From assembly GCF_001522545.3 (NCBI RefSeq), contig NC_031769.1, positions 14,988,256 to 15,052,255 of the forward strand: 64,000 bases of DNA, given 5' to 3'. Each line of letters starts with the position of its first letter. Position 1 is the stretch's first letter. Made by a program: the position numbers and the translations under genes. Shown here piece by piece: positions 1 through 10,103 of the stretch. The stretch comes from Parus major (lineage: Eukaryota; Chordata; Aves; Passeriformes; Paridae). The notes beneath the pieces are model-generated. The model did not search any database. It saw nothing but the letters and a program-made list of their open reading frames with translations, and was not told the DNA's origin.

Positions 1-638
1 ATCCCAACAGCATCCTGCAATGAGGCTATACTGCTCTTTTCTGAAAACTCTATTAAAGCATTGATGCCCTAAAACATTAAGAATGGAAACACAGGGTGAG
101 ATAAATGCACACAATGCTTGAACTCATTGTACTGATATTACTCAGATGTTCCTGGGGCTTCTGAGACAGATTAATATGATAGCCCTGAAGCCAAATGCTA
201 GGTTCCATACCTCAAAACATTTCAGATGCTTTTTCATAAGAGGTTAAAAGTATTTAAGACATGCTATTCTTGGCAGCAAGGACTAAACATAAAAGTTCTG
301 AACTACATTCAACTTCACAACTGAAATACTCAAGAAACATATAAAAAAAAGAGGTATCTCTATTGTTAGAACAATGAACGGTGCTATGTGAAAGTTTCAA
401 AGATTTAGTGCAAAGCAGGTTGCTGGCTATTCCTTAGAGGTCTTGCTTAGCTGACTTGCAAATAAAAATCAACTGCTCAGATAAAAACTGATTTAATGCA
501 CTAAGTATATATAATTTGCTTAATTTATGTATGCAGCCTTAATCAAATTTTCTTCCTGGCATTTATTTTCATCTAAGTCTAGATTTTAGTTTACATTGTT
601 TTGTTTGTCCTAAACCAGGACAAACAGTTACTACTTAC
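1..638 (-). other. MTPAP: MTPAP intron 2 (partial)
   Basis: AT-rich sequence downstream of the exon 2 donor on the minus strand. I saw no further MTPAP exon here (the domain after the FFFEN motif is not encoded), and no recognisable repeat. Confidence 0.7.
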
Positions 639-811
639 ACGATTTTCAAAAAAGAAATGGCTCTTAACATTCCCATGACTGGATAAGTACTGCAATAATT
701 TTTTTTCATTAAGTTTTGATGGGCACTTAATTAAAACAGTCCGTTCAGCTTGATCCAATCGTTCTGTTTGGACTTCAGCAAATGTCTTCTTTCTGGTACT
801 GCCTTCAGCAT
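639..811 (-). CDS. MTPAP: MTPAP coding exon 2 (RL/RRM-like region)
   Basis: This 173-bp exon lies between a TTCTCACAG acceptor (intron side 812 upward) and a GTAAG donor (638 downward). It gives 57 full codons after two bases that complete the Asp codon from exon 1. It ends on a complete codon (CGT). The residues from RTVLIKCP to HFFFENR match the start of the RNA-binding-like domain of MTPAP. There is no internal stop in frame. Confidence 0.92.
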
Positions 812-2727
812 CTGTGAGAAGAAATAACCAAGTGTCAAGGCTTTTCTACGTAAACAGAAAGATGCATGGATGGTTTTAGTTCACTTAATCTCTTCCTCTG
901 GATTGAACCACTGAACAAAAGTTTGTCCTGGCTCTCCAAGATCATGACAGCAAAACTGAAAAGAATGAAGAACGAATGAAGGACAATTAAGAATGAATGA
1001 AAGCAAGAAATAAAAGTGTATTTCCCTCACAAATGCATACATTTGTAATAACAAGGAGTAAGTAAGGTAAGAAGAAAACAATACTGACATCCCTCAGTGC
1101 ACAGAAAGCTTCATAATACAAGGAATGCTTGTTCTTTAATTTGCTGTTCACCATCAAAAAAGCACACAAGTAAGAGTCTGGAAATGCCAGCTAGGATGTG
1201 AGGCACGTCTAGACCTCTGGCAAGCTTCACTGAAATAATCTCTCTTCACTACCACAAAACCAGTACTTTGGAACAATTCAACACTTGCTGTTTTTACAAC
1301 TCAGCACCTTCCTTTACAGTACATTCCTACTCAAGACTTTCACTTAATAATACACTTTCATCTACTCCAGTACAATAAACCCGCAGTCCAGTCATATCTC
1401 ATCACACTACTGGCAGTCTGTACTGCTGCTCACAGCTTCCAGAATTCACATGGAATTGAGATGTGCCGAACATCCAGAAACATGGAACTTTTCTCCTCTT
1501 TGCATACAGGCAAAGAGGCCATCTCCCAAATCTGAAATCATGATCACTTCCCTGCATAGCTTTCAAACTAATCCACTGACCACATCACATCAGCAGAGCC
1601 TGTGAAGCTTTTGCCTCTTAATACTTCCCTTCTGTCATTTGGGTTTGGAAGCTGGGGAGCACTTCCCAGCAGCTACCATCTGCCACAGGAATATTTAGTA
1701 TACAGCTCTTTACTTCATGTTTTTGGTTTTAAAGAACCCACAGAATATTGCAGCCTCCAGAAAACTTTTAAGAGTCATTACATGGCAGTTGTTAGTATTA
1801 CTTGATAGTATTTCTTTTATAAAAGTCTTTCATTTTATAAGTTTACTGAGCTCTCACAGAGACTTGTAAATAATAACCACAGGAGTTCTTTCAACAGCCT
1901 AGTTTTATACAGCATTTTTCATTAGGAAACTAAGGAAGCACTTCATGAGGATGACAAATATCACAGTTTCCACAGAAACACAGAAGGATGAAGTGACCAA
2001 GATGCAGAAAAGACAAGTCCTATGGATGGATGACATGACCAGGAGGTCTCTGCACTAGGCCAGAATGGCTGTGACTTTTGTCTAATTTACTACCTGTACA
2101 TGCTTAGCCACTACGGAGATTGTGTGATCTCATAACTCCCGGCTCTGCTGTCCTTGGCACAGTCTGAGCATGGCACTGATGCACAGCAGCAAGACACCCC
2201 TCGCTAGTTCTCGGTTTGTACTAAAGACACGGCGTCAGTCACACGTTTCCCATGCCTTTTTGAGGAGGTTTCTCGGGATAAACCCCGTCACTAGATTCAC
2301 CTCTAGCTGGTGTCTACGTTTAACAAATCGAGTCCCGGGCACTGACAGCGGACTCTAGCCTCCTGCGCTGCAGCCCGAGAGGACACAGGCCGACCTCACC
2401 GCGCGGCCGCGCTGCCCGGGCCCTGCGGGGCTCCTCACTCACGCCCAGGACAAGGGCACTGCCCCGGCGCCTCCGGTGGGGCCGAGCGGGACAGGCGGCC
2501 GCTCCCCTTCCCACACCCTCCGGCAGAGCCGGCTGTGCGGCACCGAGGCCCGCGGCGAATGCAGCACGGCCCGGCGACCCGTCCCTACCTTCCCCCGGCT
2601 CCTCGGCAGCCGGCTGCGCGACGGCGCCGGAGCGGCCGAGCCGGGCGTGCCCGCGGGCGCCGGGGCCGGGGAGGCGCAGGCGGCCCCGCAGCAGCTCCAG
2701 CGCCGGCCCTCCCGCGCGGAGCGCCAT
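639..2727 (-). CDS. MTPAP: MTPAP, mitochondrial poly(A) polymerase, 5' part (exons 1-2 only)
   Basis: MTPAP adds poly(A) tails to mitochondrial mRNAs in the matrix. Two exons are visible, 2589-2727 and 639-811, both bounded by consensus splice sites. Exon 1 ends with one base of a codon and exon 2 starts with the other two, so the junction codon is Asp and the frame stays open. The exon 2 product reads KTFAEVQTERLDQAERTVLI and then KCPSKLNEKKLLQYLSSHG. This lines up with the RRM-like (RL) region of human MTPAP as I recall it ([24 protein letters not shown]). The catalytic nucleotidyltransferase domain would be in later exons beyond base 1. The divergent position next to MAP3K8 matches human synteny, which strengthens the call. 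The gene is partial only because the window ends. Confidence 0.93.
812..2588 (-). other. MTPAP: MTPAP intron 1
   Basis: A 1.78-kb intron between two in-phase exons. I recognised no coding sequence or interspersed repeat in it. The end close to exon 1 (about 2340-2588) is GC- and CpG-rich and belongs to the CpG island. Confidence 0.8.
2589..2727 (-). CDS. MTPAP: MTPAP coding exon 1 with mitochondrial targeting sequence
   Basis: The start ATG is at 2725-2727 in a strong context (G at -3, G at +4). Reading further upstream in this frame meets no other ATG, only a TTG. The exon encodes 46 codons plus one base and ends at a GTAGG donor (intron begins at 2588). The peptide starts MALRAGGPALELLRGRLRLP. 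It has about seven Arg and few acidic residues in the first 35 positions, as expected of a cleavable mitochondrial presequence. This part is poorly conserved in the family, so its identity rests on the in-phase splice to exon 2. Confidence 0.85.
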
Positions 2728-2750
2728 GGCCGGCAGGGCCGCGCCGTCTC

Positions 2751-2761
2751 TGCGCAGGCGC
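2751..2761 (-). promoter_or_regulatory. NRF1 binding-site candidate
   Basis: On the minus strand the bases read GCGCCTGCGCA, which fits the NRF1 consensus GCGC(A/C)TGCGC(A/G). It lies 24 bases upstream of the MTPAP ATG. NRF1 is a known activator of nuclear genes for mitochondrial proteins, so the location makes sense. Binding is an inference. Confidence 0.5.
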
Positions 2762-2944
2762 CGCGTTCCACGGTGGCCGGCGGGGCTCAACCGGCTCCGT
2801 GCGCTCGGAGCGGCCCCGGGCGCCAGGAAGGGCTGGCTGGTGGTGCCCGGGGCGTTTGCGAGCTCTGCTGGGAGGGAGCAAACCTAACCGGGCAGCCCAG
2901 GGTGCGGGCAGCTGCCTCCTCCGGGCACACGGAACAAACAAGTG

Positions 2945-3575
2945 CCAGCAGGTTGCCCTGGCAGCCAGGAGGACTGGCCGTGTCCTGGGGTGCATCAGGC
3001 ACAGCATCGCCTGCCGGGCAAGGGAGGGGATTGTCCCGCTCTGCGCTGCACTGGCGCGGCCTCACCTTGAGGCCTGTGTGCAGTTCTGGGCACCACAGCG
3101 TAAGAAGGATATAAAGCTTTTAGTAAGCATCCAAAGGAGGGCAACGAAGATAATGACGTGCCTTCAGAGGACTTAAAAGGAGCAGTTGAGGTCCCTTGGA
3201 CTATTCAACCTGGAGGAGATGGAAGGAAGACCTCATAGAAGTCAACAGCTTCCTCGTGAGGAGAGGCGGGCACTGAGCTTTTCTCTGTGGTGACCAGTGA
3301 CAGAAGCCGAGGGAATGGCCTGAAGTTCTGTCAGGGGAGGTTTAGGTTGAATATTAGGAAAAAATTCTTCACCCAGAGGGTGGCTGGGCACTGGAACAGA
3401 CCCCCCAGGGAAGTGGTCACAGCAGGAAGTCTGAGAGTTCAAAAAACTTGGACAGTGCTCTCGGGTTCATGGTATGATTCTTGGCACTGTCCTGTGCAGA
3501 GGACCAAGAGTTAGACTTCAGTGATCCTTGTGGCACCCTTTCAACTCAGCATATTCAGTAATTCTGTGAGCTCCA
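2945..3575 (+). repeat. CR1 LINE fragment (3' end of ORF2 and 3'UTR)
   Basis: Plus-sense translation gives a decayed CR1 ORF2 carboxyl end (LGCIRHSIACR, PHLEACVQFWAPQ, VSIQRRATKI). The 3' region follows with the typical wording around the [20 protein letters not shown] reading. It ends near 3570 without a clear terminal ATTCTATGA repeat. It is a 5'-truncated, inactive copy. Confidence 0.85.
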
Positions 3576-3734
3576 GGCGAGGCCTGAGGCGTGGGTGTGA
3601 GCAGCTGGCTGCCTTGTGCGAGGACACAGCCACAGGGCAGGGCTGGCTGTCAGCCCCTGTGCTAGCCCTGCCAGCCAAGGGCAGGAGGGTGAGGGTGGGC
3701 ATGGGGGTGAACGTAAAGGGTCAGATGCCCCAAG

Positions 3735-4454
3735 TGTCTTGGTTTGGAAGACAGGTGTCTGCTAAGGAGGGCAGGAGGCCCCCTCCCTCTGAATTACTGT
3801 AATTTTGAAATCAAGGGGCTCTCGGGCAGAGATCTGGGGATAGCAATAACAGTTCTTTACTAGTATGTATAACAAGGCACACAAACAACACCTACAGCAT
3901 TAACAACAAAACAGAACCAGGGACCCCGTGACAGCCTTCTCGGCCGAGACGGGAAGGGATGGAGGAGAGGCTTTGCTTCACAAACCCCCTCGGGCGGGCA
4001 GTCCCGGTGCTCCTGCAGGGCTCTGAGGAACACTCAACTGGAACAGCAAGGATGAGCAGGGATCCCGGGCTCAGGTGTATCAGCAGCTGAGGTGTATCAC
4101 CAGCTCCGCAGCGGTGGCTGGCACTGCCACACGTCCCGGCAGGACAGGGGGTGCGAGGCCCACCAACGAAGAAGGAAGAAGAAGCAGCAGTAGCTCCGTC
4201 TGGATGGTGTCGAATTCCCTTCTCCAAGCCGCAATAGCTCCGAGCGAGCGTGTCCCGCTCTCCAGCCCAAGAAACCAGCCAGTCCCCAGCTGCCCCCGCC
4301 CTCCCCTGCCCCTCTTCCCCCCCTGGGCCCAGCCAAAAGCTTTGTGTTTCTCAAGCACCCAGCAAGTACCAGCCATCAGGTTTCCCCCGCAACTAATGGG
4401 CAAAAAATTCCAGAGCTGAGAAGGAACAAAAGGAAGGACACCCAACCCTCAACA
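3735..4454 (-). mobile_element. Solo LTR, endogenous retrovirus (family copy 1)
   Basis: A 720-bp element in minus orientation. In its own sense it begins TGTTGAGGG and ends CCAAGACA, so it has TG...CA ends. The 5 bases on each side, 3730-3734 and 4455-4459, are both CCAAG, a perfect target-site duplication. No internal viral genes are attached, so it is a solo LTR left by recombination. A second copy lies at 57649-58362 in the opposite orientation and shares long stretches, including a CTGTCCTGCCGGGACGTG block and a CTAGTAAAGAACTGTTATT block near the 3' end. A 5-bp duplication is commoner for ERVL-like or some class I elements than for 6-bp ERVK. Confidence 0.88.
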
Positions 4455-4529
4455 CCAAGGTGATGTGGGTCTAATGTATGTTTAGGCAGACTGACCACTT
4501 AAAAAAGGGAGGTAAAATCTTTGGCATGT

Positions 4530-5060
4530 ATCAGCGATGTTGTCCAGTGGGACTAGAGAAGTGTATCTGGCACTGGTGAGATCGCATCTTAAGTGCGGTG
4601 TCCAGTTCTGGGCCCCTCAATTCAGGTAGGTGTTTGGAGTGAGTCCAGAGAAGGGCAACAAAGCTGAGAAGGGTCTGGAGAATAAGCCATATGAGAAATG
4701 GGTGAGGGAGCTGGGGGTTGTTTAGCTTGAAGAAAAGGAGGTTGTAGCCAGGTGGGGGTCAGCCTCTTCTCTCAGGCTACCAGTGATGGGACAAGAGGAC
4801 ATAGTCTTAAGATGGGCCAGGGTAGTTTTAGATTGGACATTAGGAAGAATTTCTTCACAGAAGGGGTGATTAGACATTGTAATGGGCTGCCCGGGGAGAT
4901 GGTTGAGTCACTCTCTCTGGAGGTACTTGATGAAACACTGGACATGGCTCTCAGTGCTATGGTCTAGTCGACATGGTAGTGTTTTGTTATAGGTTGGACT
5001 TGATGATCTCAGAGGTCTTTTCCAACCTAACTGATTTCTTTGTGATTCTGTTTGTCTGAT
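4530..5060 (+). repeat. CR1 LINE fragment
   Basis: Plus-sense CR1 3' end with the landmark stretches GTCCAGTTCTGGGCCCCTCA, the LDIRKNFFTEGVIRHCNGLP reading, and the closing GTTGGACTTGATGATCTCAG and GGTCTTTTCCAACCTAACTG. It is 5'-truncated. Confidence 0.85.
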
Positions 5061-6600
5061 CCTGGGCCAGGGCTGTGAGGGCAAAGTTACTGTAGTGAAG
5101 GCAGCATGTGGCATCAGAAATAAGATGGTTGGGGCAGAGAGCTGCAGGGCACCCAGCAAGCAGTTATTGGTCTGCAGCATGGTTCCCTAGGCATGTACTG
5201 AAGAAAATGTAATTTTCTTTGGTTTTGAAAAACAGTCATTTATGTAAAACTTGTGGGCACATCTGTAGTGTATGTTATGCCACTTTGTGTGTTAGTAGGT
5301 CTTCAGTGCAGTGCTTTATGTACTTTTGTCAGCCTGTCAGTAAGTCAGGGTCTGTTAGTAATTGCTATGACCTAATTATTTGGGTTTTGTATTCTAGGAT
5401 GATCATTAAGACAGAGAATTAGACTGCTTTTAAAATAGAGCATTTCAATTTATATCCTACTTATACATGCCATGGAGTACAAACTTGTGTTTCCTTCGGC
5501 TCTTCATGGTGAGTTTCCTCTGGAATCCTAAGACTTATCCTGCCTAAATTCATTGATGTGGAGAGAGGAACTCCTCCTCTTTCCCTCTTTGAAGCTGGTC
5601 TAAAAATAGAAAAGGGTTTCATTAAAATTAATTGTGGGTTTGGAAAAACTAATAGCACAAGCAAGTTCCTGAAAGAGGATACCCAAAGTATCCTAGCGTG
5701 AGAGCTGCTGCACGTTAAGGATGTGTTACTCAGCCTCCTTAACCTCCCACCTTCAAGGTGCTGCCAATTCCGCCCTCTCCTTGGTCTGGGCTCTCCTATA
5801 GCCTAATTTATTCTTCATTCCTTCCTCTCTTTTTTCTTTCTATAATCATCTTCAGCTTTCTTGCCTTTTTTCACAGTTTTTTTGGTTGTGTTGTTGTTGT
5901 TTTAGCAAATGCACTGGGTGGTGCAATTGAACAAGGTCAAACTCAACAAAAAAGACACCTATATCCTTATAGAAGTTTGCCAATGTGTTTAACATCTGTA
6001 TAGTTTGGAAAAGAAACTGTGTATAAAGGTTAACCCTGCTAGCAGAGTTCCATATACATAGTTACAATCCTAAGGAAATGAGAATGCTATAGTGAGTCTA
6101 AACCCTTGCACATTTCAGAATGTCATTTGTGACATACTTTGAATAATTTTGAATGCCCTAGGAGAGGCAGCAAACATAAAGCTTTTAAACAAGGGAGTCA
6201 GGATATCTTGAGAATATAAACAGAAAAGGACTTGTATGAACTACTAATAAACAGTGAAGCCTAAGGTGAATGTTTGTCTTGAAACTTTATAATGATGGTT
6301 TTGCCATTGACTTCAGTAAGCAAATAGTCATTACACTGCAGATAATGAACCAAAAAATCCGTCTTGTGTTTCTTGACACCTTGGAAGAGATTAAAGTTTT
6401 CAGCTCCTAGTGCTCTGGCAGCTGATTTTCTTAAAGGTACTAATTGCCTCCTTACAAACTAACTGACTGAAGAGGAGCTATTGGGCAGTTTTGCAAGAAT
6501 TACTTCTTTATGGAAAAAAGAAATAAAAGGTAGTCTTGCCCAAATTTAGCAATAACCCAACTCACACTACTGTGTCCCGGAGTATTCTAATTCTACCGCC
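5061..6600. other. Intergenic spacer, no feature recognised
   Basis: AT-rich single-copy-looking sequence between the second CR1 fragment and the MAP3K8 CpG island. Short T-rich runs occur near 5820-5900. I see no gene or named repeat. Confidence 0.6.
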
Positions 6601-6691
6601 GCCAACAAATTCTTCACATCGTTGTCCTAAATTCCACCCGCGTGTCAGCTGAACTTTGATTCAGATAATGTTTAAACTCGGACGCTGGTGG

Positions 6692-6706
6692 ACGCCCTCT
6701 AGGTGT
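6692..6706 (-). promoter_or_regulatory. CTCF-like motif
   Basis: Minus-strand reading ACACCTAGAGGGCGT carries the CTCF core CTAGAGGGCG, with mismatches at the 5' edge of the full consensus. It lies at the upstream edge of the MAP3K8 CpG island. This is motif evidence only. Confidence 0.3.
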
Positions 6707-6857
6707 GCACGGAAACGTGAGGTGGTAGGAAAAGGGCTTACCGGTGCCACAGCCGGGACAAGCCATTGACGCCGGGCGATGCCACCGCTGATGCAGGAGG
6801 CGATCGCTGGCCGGGCTTGAGGCCGGGTTAGGGCAGCGCGGCGCTTGCTGTTGCCGG

Positions 6858-6875
6858 GAAACCGAAATAGAAACC
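6858..6875 (+). promoter_or_regulatory. Triple GAAANN element (ISRE/IRF-type)
   Basis: The bases GAAACCGAAATAGAAACC are three GAAA tetramers, each separated by two bases. This is the arrangement bound by IRF dimers and by ISGF3 (ISRE consensus GAAANNGAAA). It sits in the presumed MAP3K8 promoter. Function is inferred from the motif. Confidence 0.55.
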
Positions 6876-6948
6876 GGCACCGGGGCCGTCCCGGTCCCCC
6901 GCCCTCGGCCAGGGGCGGGCGGTGCTACCTGCGGCCTTCCCCGCCCCC

Positions 6949-6958
6949 GGGAGTTCCC
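6949..6958 (+). promoter_or_regulatory. NF-kappaB site candidate
   Basis: GGGAGTTCCC fits GGGRNNYYCC with no mismatch. It lies 73 bases downstream of the triple GAAA element and about 60 bases upstream of the candidate exon 1 donor. MAP3K8 protein is bound and controlled by NF-kappaB1 p105, so an NF-kappaB site in its promoter would make a feedback loop (inference). Confidence 0.5.
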
Positions 6959-8232
6959 CGCGGGACCCGGCGGAGCGGCGCGGGCTGCGGGCGGACGGGC
7001 GGCGCGGGCTCTCCCGGAGGGTGAGCGGGGCCGGGGCCGGCAGGGCAGGGGGAGCGCCGGCAGAGCTCCGGCGGGATGGAGCGCGGCGGGACGGGGCTGC
7101 GCTGCTGGCAGGAGGCGGCCCGGGTGCCCGGCTGCGGCCGCAGCGCTGTCCGGGCAGGTCCCCGGCTGCCCTCGGCCTCCCGAGCCGCGTCGTGTGCCGG
7201 GAGAGCCGCCGGGGCTGCGGCACCTGCGCTGTCCCCGGGGGCTGCAGGGCAGGAAGGGGCTGGGGCTGGGCTCACGGGTTTCTTATTCCAAGTGAATATG
7301 TGAAATGTTGTCGAAATTGAAATTGTTAATACTTCTTCCTTAACAGTAGAGTTGTTTTTTTTACCAGAGGGATTGTGTTTTTCAAGGCCTGTCGATAAGT
7401 TTTCTTAAAAGTAAATAAGGACTTTTTGAAATTTATAGTGTGAAGTCACTTGTCACCTAGACCAGAAAATTATTCTATAAAAGTAGCACAAAAGGTCTTT
7501 ATTATGGGCATATGATTTGTTGAGCTAGTCTATACAGTTTGTGGCTAGCTTTCTTTTGGGAAGGAGGAGTGTTGAGGGTTTTTGTTAGTGTGGTTTTGGT
7601 TTTCAAATTTTATTTTTACTGTAGATTTTGTTCAATTTTTTCCATTGTTGATCCTTGACACACAAAAAATCCCACAGGGGCTCAGAAGTCTGTTACCCAG
7701 TTACTTTTACTTAATATGATGGATATAAGGTTGGTCTCTGGCAGCACACTTCTTAGGCAAAAGTGGTTGAAAAGCTACGCAGAGAATAGAGAAATAAACC
7801 TTTGGCTTACAAATTACTCATGTGATGATGTTGAAATATTGGCAAAACTGGAGAAAGAGTCTTGTGTTTCAGCAACTGACTTAAGTGCTTGCATGCAGTT
7901 TTATTTTTCCACTGCAGGTAAACCAGTTTTTTAGCTGAGAATCTAGTTAAAGCATAATTAGTGATGTCATTTCTTCATGCACCTAGATTATATAGGATGA
8001 TTTAGAATACTACAAGAGTGCCCACCACAGATACTAGTACAGAATTTCAGGGATAAATAGAAAGAGTGAGTTCTCCATTGGAAAATTGCCCTTTTTTTTT
8101 TTTTTTTTGCCTGTAGGGGAAATATAATACTAAATTGCTGATAATTTTAAAAATCAGCTTTTATAGTCTAGGAACTGCTTTTATTGTGTAAATATTTGGT
8201 GCTTAGACTTTGCTAGATGTAGAGAAAAAGAA

Positions 8233-8533
8233 AATCATTTAGGTTGGAAAAGACCTATAATTGTAAAATTATAAAGTCCAACCCAGCACTATCAAGCCCA
8301 CCACTAAACAGTGTGACATCTACGTGTATTTAAATCCCAGCTGGGATGGTGATTCCACCACTTCCCTGGGCATCCTGTATTTGACAAGTCTTTCAGAGAA
8401 GAAATTTTTCCCTTATATCCAACCTCACCTGGCACAACTTGAGGCCATTTCCCTTTGTCCCATCACTTATTATTTGAGATAAGAGCCCAGCTCCCACCTC
8501 ACTACCTCTTCCTTTCAGGTAGTTGTAAAGGTG
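8233..8533 (-). repeat. CR1 LINE fragment, antisense
   Basis: Starts with the antisense CR1 tail (ATCATTTAGGTTGGAAAAGA) and continues through the regions normally reading CCACTTCCCTGGGCATCCTG and CCCTTTGTCCCATCACTT. About 300 bp, 5'-truncated, inside MAP3K8 intron 1. Confidence 0.85.
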
Positions 8534-8958
8534 AAGGATTTGCAGCTTTTCTCAGGCACTAAAAGCACAGAACTGAGAATATGCAGGTTATAGTTACTTC
8601 TTCATGTTATTCAGAGCTTTTTGGACAGTAGTGAAACTGCCAAGAGTATTGTAAGTATTGTGTTCTAGTCTGGGAACATTTTGAGGAACAGAGCAGAGCT
8701 GGCACTTCCAGAAAGCTACATTTGGTCTAATCTGTACAGATGCTTTGTGTGTGAAAATGCTGTCAGAGAGTAAATTAGTTTAACTGTGGTACGTATTTGT
8801 CTTTATCCACAAAAGACCAGAGCATCTAGAGTCTTGTGTTTTTCGTCAGAAAGTCCCTCAGGACTAGTTTGTAACTGTACCTGATTTTACACATGAGGTC
8901 TCTTGGTTCCTTTTATGACAGCACTGTTTCTTTTCTTTTGAACCTGACTAATTCAGCA

Positions 8959-9058
8959 CGAAAAAAAAAAGCAAAAACAAACAAACAAATCCCTCAAAAA
9001 ACAAAACAAAAAAAAAACCCCCCCCCCCCCCCCCCCCCAAAAAAAAAGCAAACCCCAA
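8959..9058. repeat. A-rich / poly-C(21) / A-rich homopolymer cluster
   Basis: An A-rich tract leads into an uninterrupted run of 21 C (9018-9038) and then nine A. The opposite strand has G21, which can fold into a G-quadruplex. Runs like this are unstable and hard to sequence, so the exact length should be treated as approximate. Confidence 0.85.
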
Positions 9059-10103
9059 ACCATGAATAGAAGTCCTGCTCTGGGGAAGAATAGAAATCTC
9101 ATTTCTGTTAAAAACTAACCACCTTTAGGCTTTGTTAACAGGCTATAGCTTGGTCATGGAGCAAGTTGAGGTGATAGGGGCTAGAAAACACCCACAATCT
9201 CTTTCCCCAATCAAGTAGTGCTATTGACCACAAAGTTTCCAACCTGGCTGCCCTAATGCTGGGGGTGTGGGTTGATTAGGGCTGGATGAACTGGTGTAGA
9301 GTGCTGGTGAAAGTTGCTGTGCCTGTCTTTGGGGAACAGTGGGGGCACAGTACTGCTCTGCCATCATCACTCATGGGGTTTGGGTCTGAATTTGAAAAGG
9401 AACAGGCACTGCCTTTTTTGATGCTGCATCTGCTGTCCTGTCTTGCCTTTTGAATTTTCAGCATGTGGTCTGACTTCTTTGCCAGCTCAGACACGTCATT
9501 TTACTTGGTTTTCTTCACATTAGAGCTGACGTAAATACTCTAACCCATGAGAAATATGTGCCACAAAGCTTTTACGTCCTTGTGGTGAGGGTAAGAAAGA
9601 TAGTGATCATAACCAGAAACTGTACCTGCTCCATGGCCTCTGGGGACCGAGTCTGCTGCTTGTCCTTGAGATAAGGTTTTGTTTGCTGCTTTCTTTTTTA
9701 AAGTGTCTTTTTGCCTAGTTGTTATCTTTTGCCCAAAATAGATGGTGCAGTGGGTTACAAAAATGGGAAATGAGAGCTCTCTAAAGAGGGCATGCAGTAG
9801 TCAGTTCTGCTAAAGGAAATGGAGGTCCTATTCTTTGCTTAAGCAAGCATGAGATAGAGAGAATAAAACTCGGGACCTAGCCATGGAAAAACTATTTTTC
9901 ATTACTACTTGGAAATCTGGATGATACAGTGGTTTGATTCTTTCTTGAGTTGTCATCTCTTTCTGCAGAAAAATCCCCTGTTATCTCAGCCTTATGATTA
10001 CTAGCTCTTCTTTCCATGAAGCAAATGATATATATGAGTACAAACCTGTCCTTCTGCTTGAGCTGGTATGCAATGGCTTTATTTGTTTTGCTTTTTTTAA
10101 TAG

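Larger units (their letters stand above)
2340..2900 (-). promoter_or_regulatory. MTPAP: CpG-island promoter of MTPAP
   Basis: This segment is very GC-rich with dense CpG and covers exon 1 and the bases upstream of the ATG at 2727. Long open frames on both strands here are a by-product of GC content. No TATA box is evident, which is typical of housekeeping mitochondrial genes. The transcription start was inferred to lie just upstream of 2727; it was not observed. Confidence 0.75.
6740..7300 (+). promoter_or_regulatory. MAP3K8: CpG-island promoter and probable first exon of MAP3K8
   Basis: A GC- and CpG-dense block with abrupt edges in AT-rich surroundings, upstream of and in line with MAP3K8. 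A good splice donor (CGGAGG followed by GTGAGC) begins at 7021, so a noncoding exon 1 ending at 7020 is plausible. It holds a tandem GAAA element and a kappa-B site (listed separately). The exact transcription start is not visible and there is no TATA box. Open frames on either strand here are composition artefacts. Confidence 0.7.
7021..10103 (+). other. MAP3K8: MAP3K8 first intron (inferred)
   Basis: The span between the candidate exon 1 donor and the 5' exon at 10104. It contains an antisense CR1 fragment and a homopolymer cluster (listed separately). An open stretch at 7716-7917 is followed by GCAG then GTAAAC and could be an alternative exon, but its acceptor is poor and the peptide is not recognised. 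Confidence 0.5.

Noticed and set aside
2476..3176. Open frames over 200 codons on the plus strand near MTPAP exon 1
   Set aside because: Composition artefacts of the CpG island on the strand opposite MTPAP, running into a CR1 fragment.
6828..7320. Overlapping Arg/Pro/Ala-rich frames on both strands
   Set aside because: They lie in the MAP3K8 CpG island and have no known domain; GC-rich DNA lacks stops.
7716..7917. Open segment followed by GCAG and GTAAAC, a possible alternative MAP3K8 5' exon
   Set aside because: The candidate acceptor has no pyrimidine tract, and the peptide (KWLKSYAENREINLWLTN) is not recognised. The exon at 10104 has much better signals.
9276..9494. Minus-strand 72-codon frame in MAP3K8 intron 1 that looked like a possible processed pseudogene
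   Set aside because: No parent protein recognised, and the flanking sequence on that strand has stops in all readings I followed.
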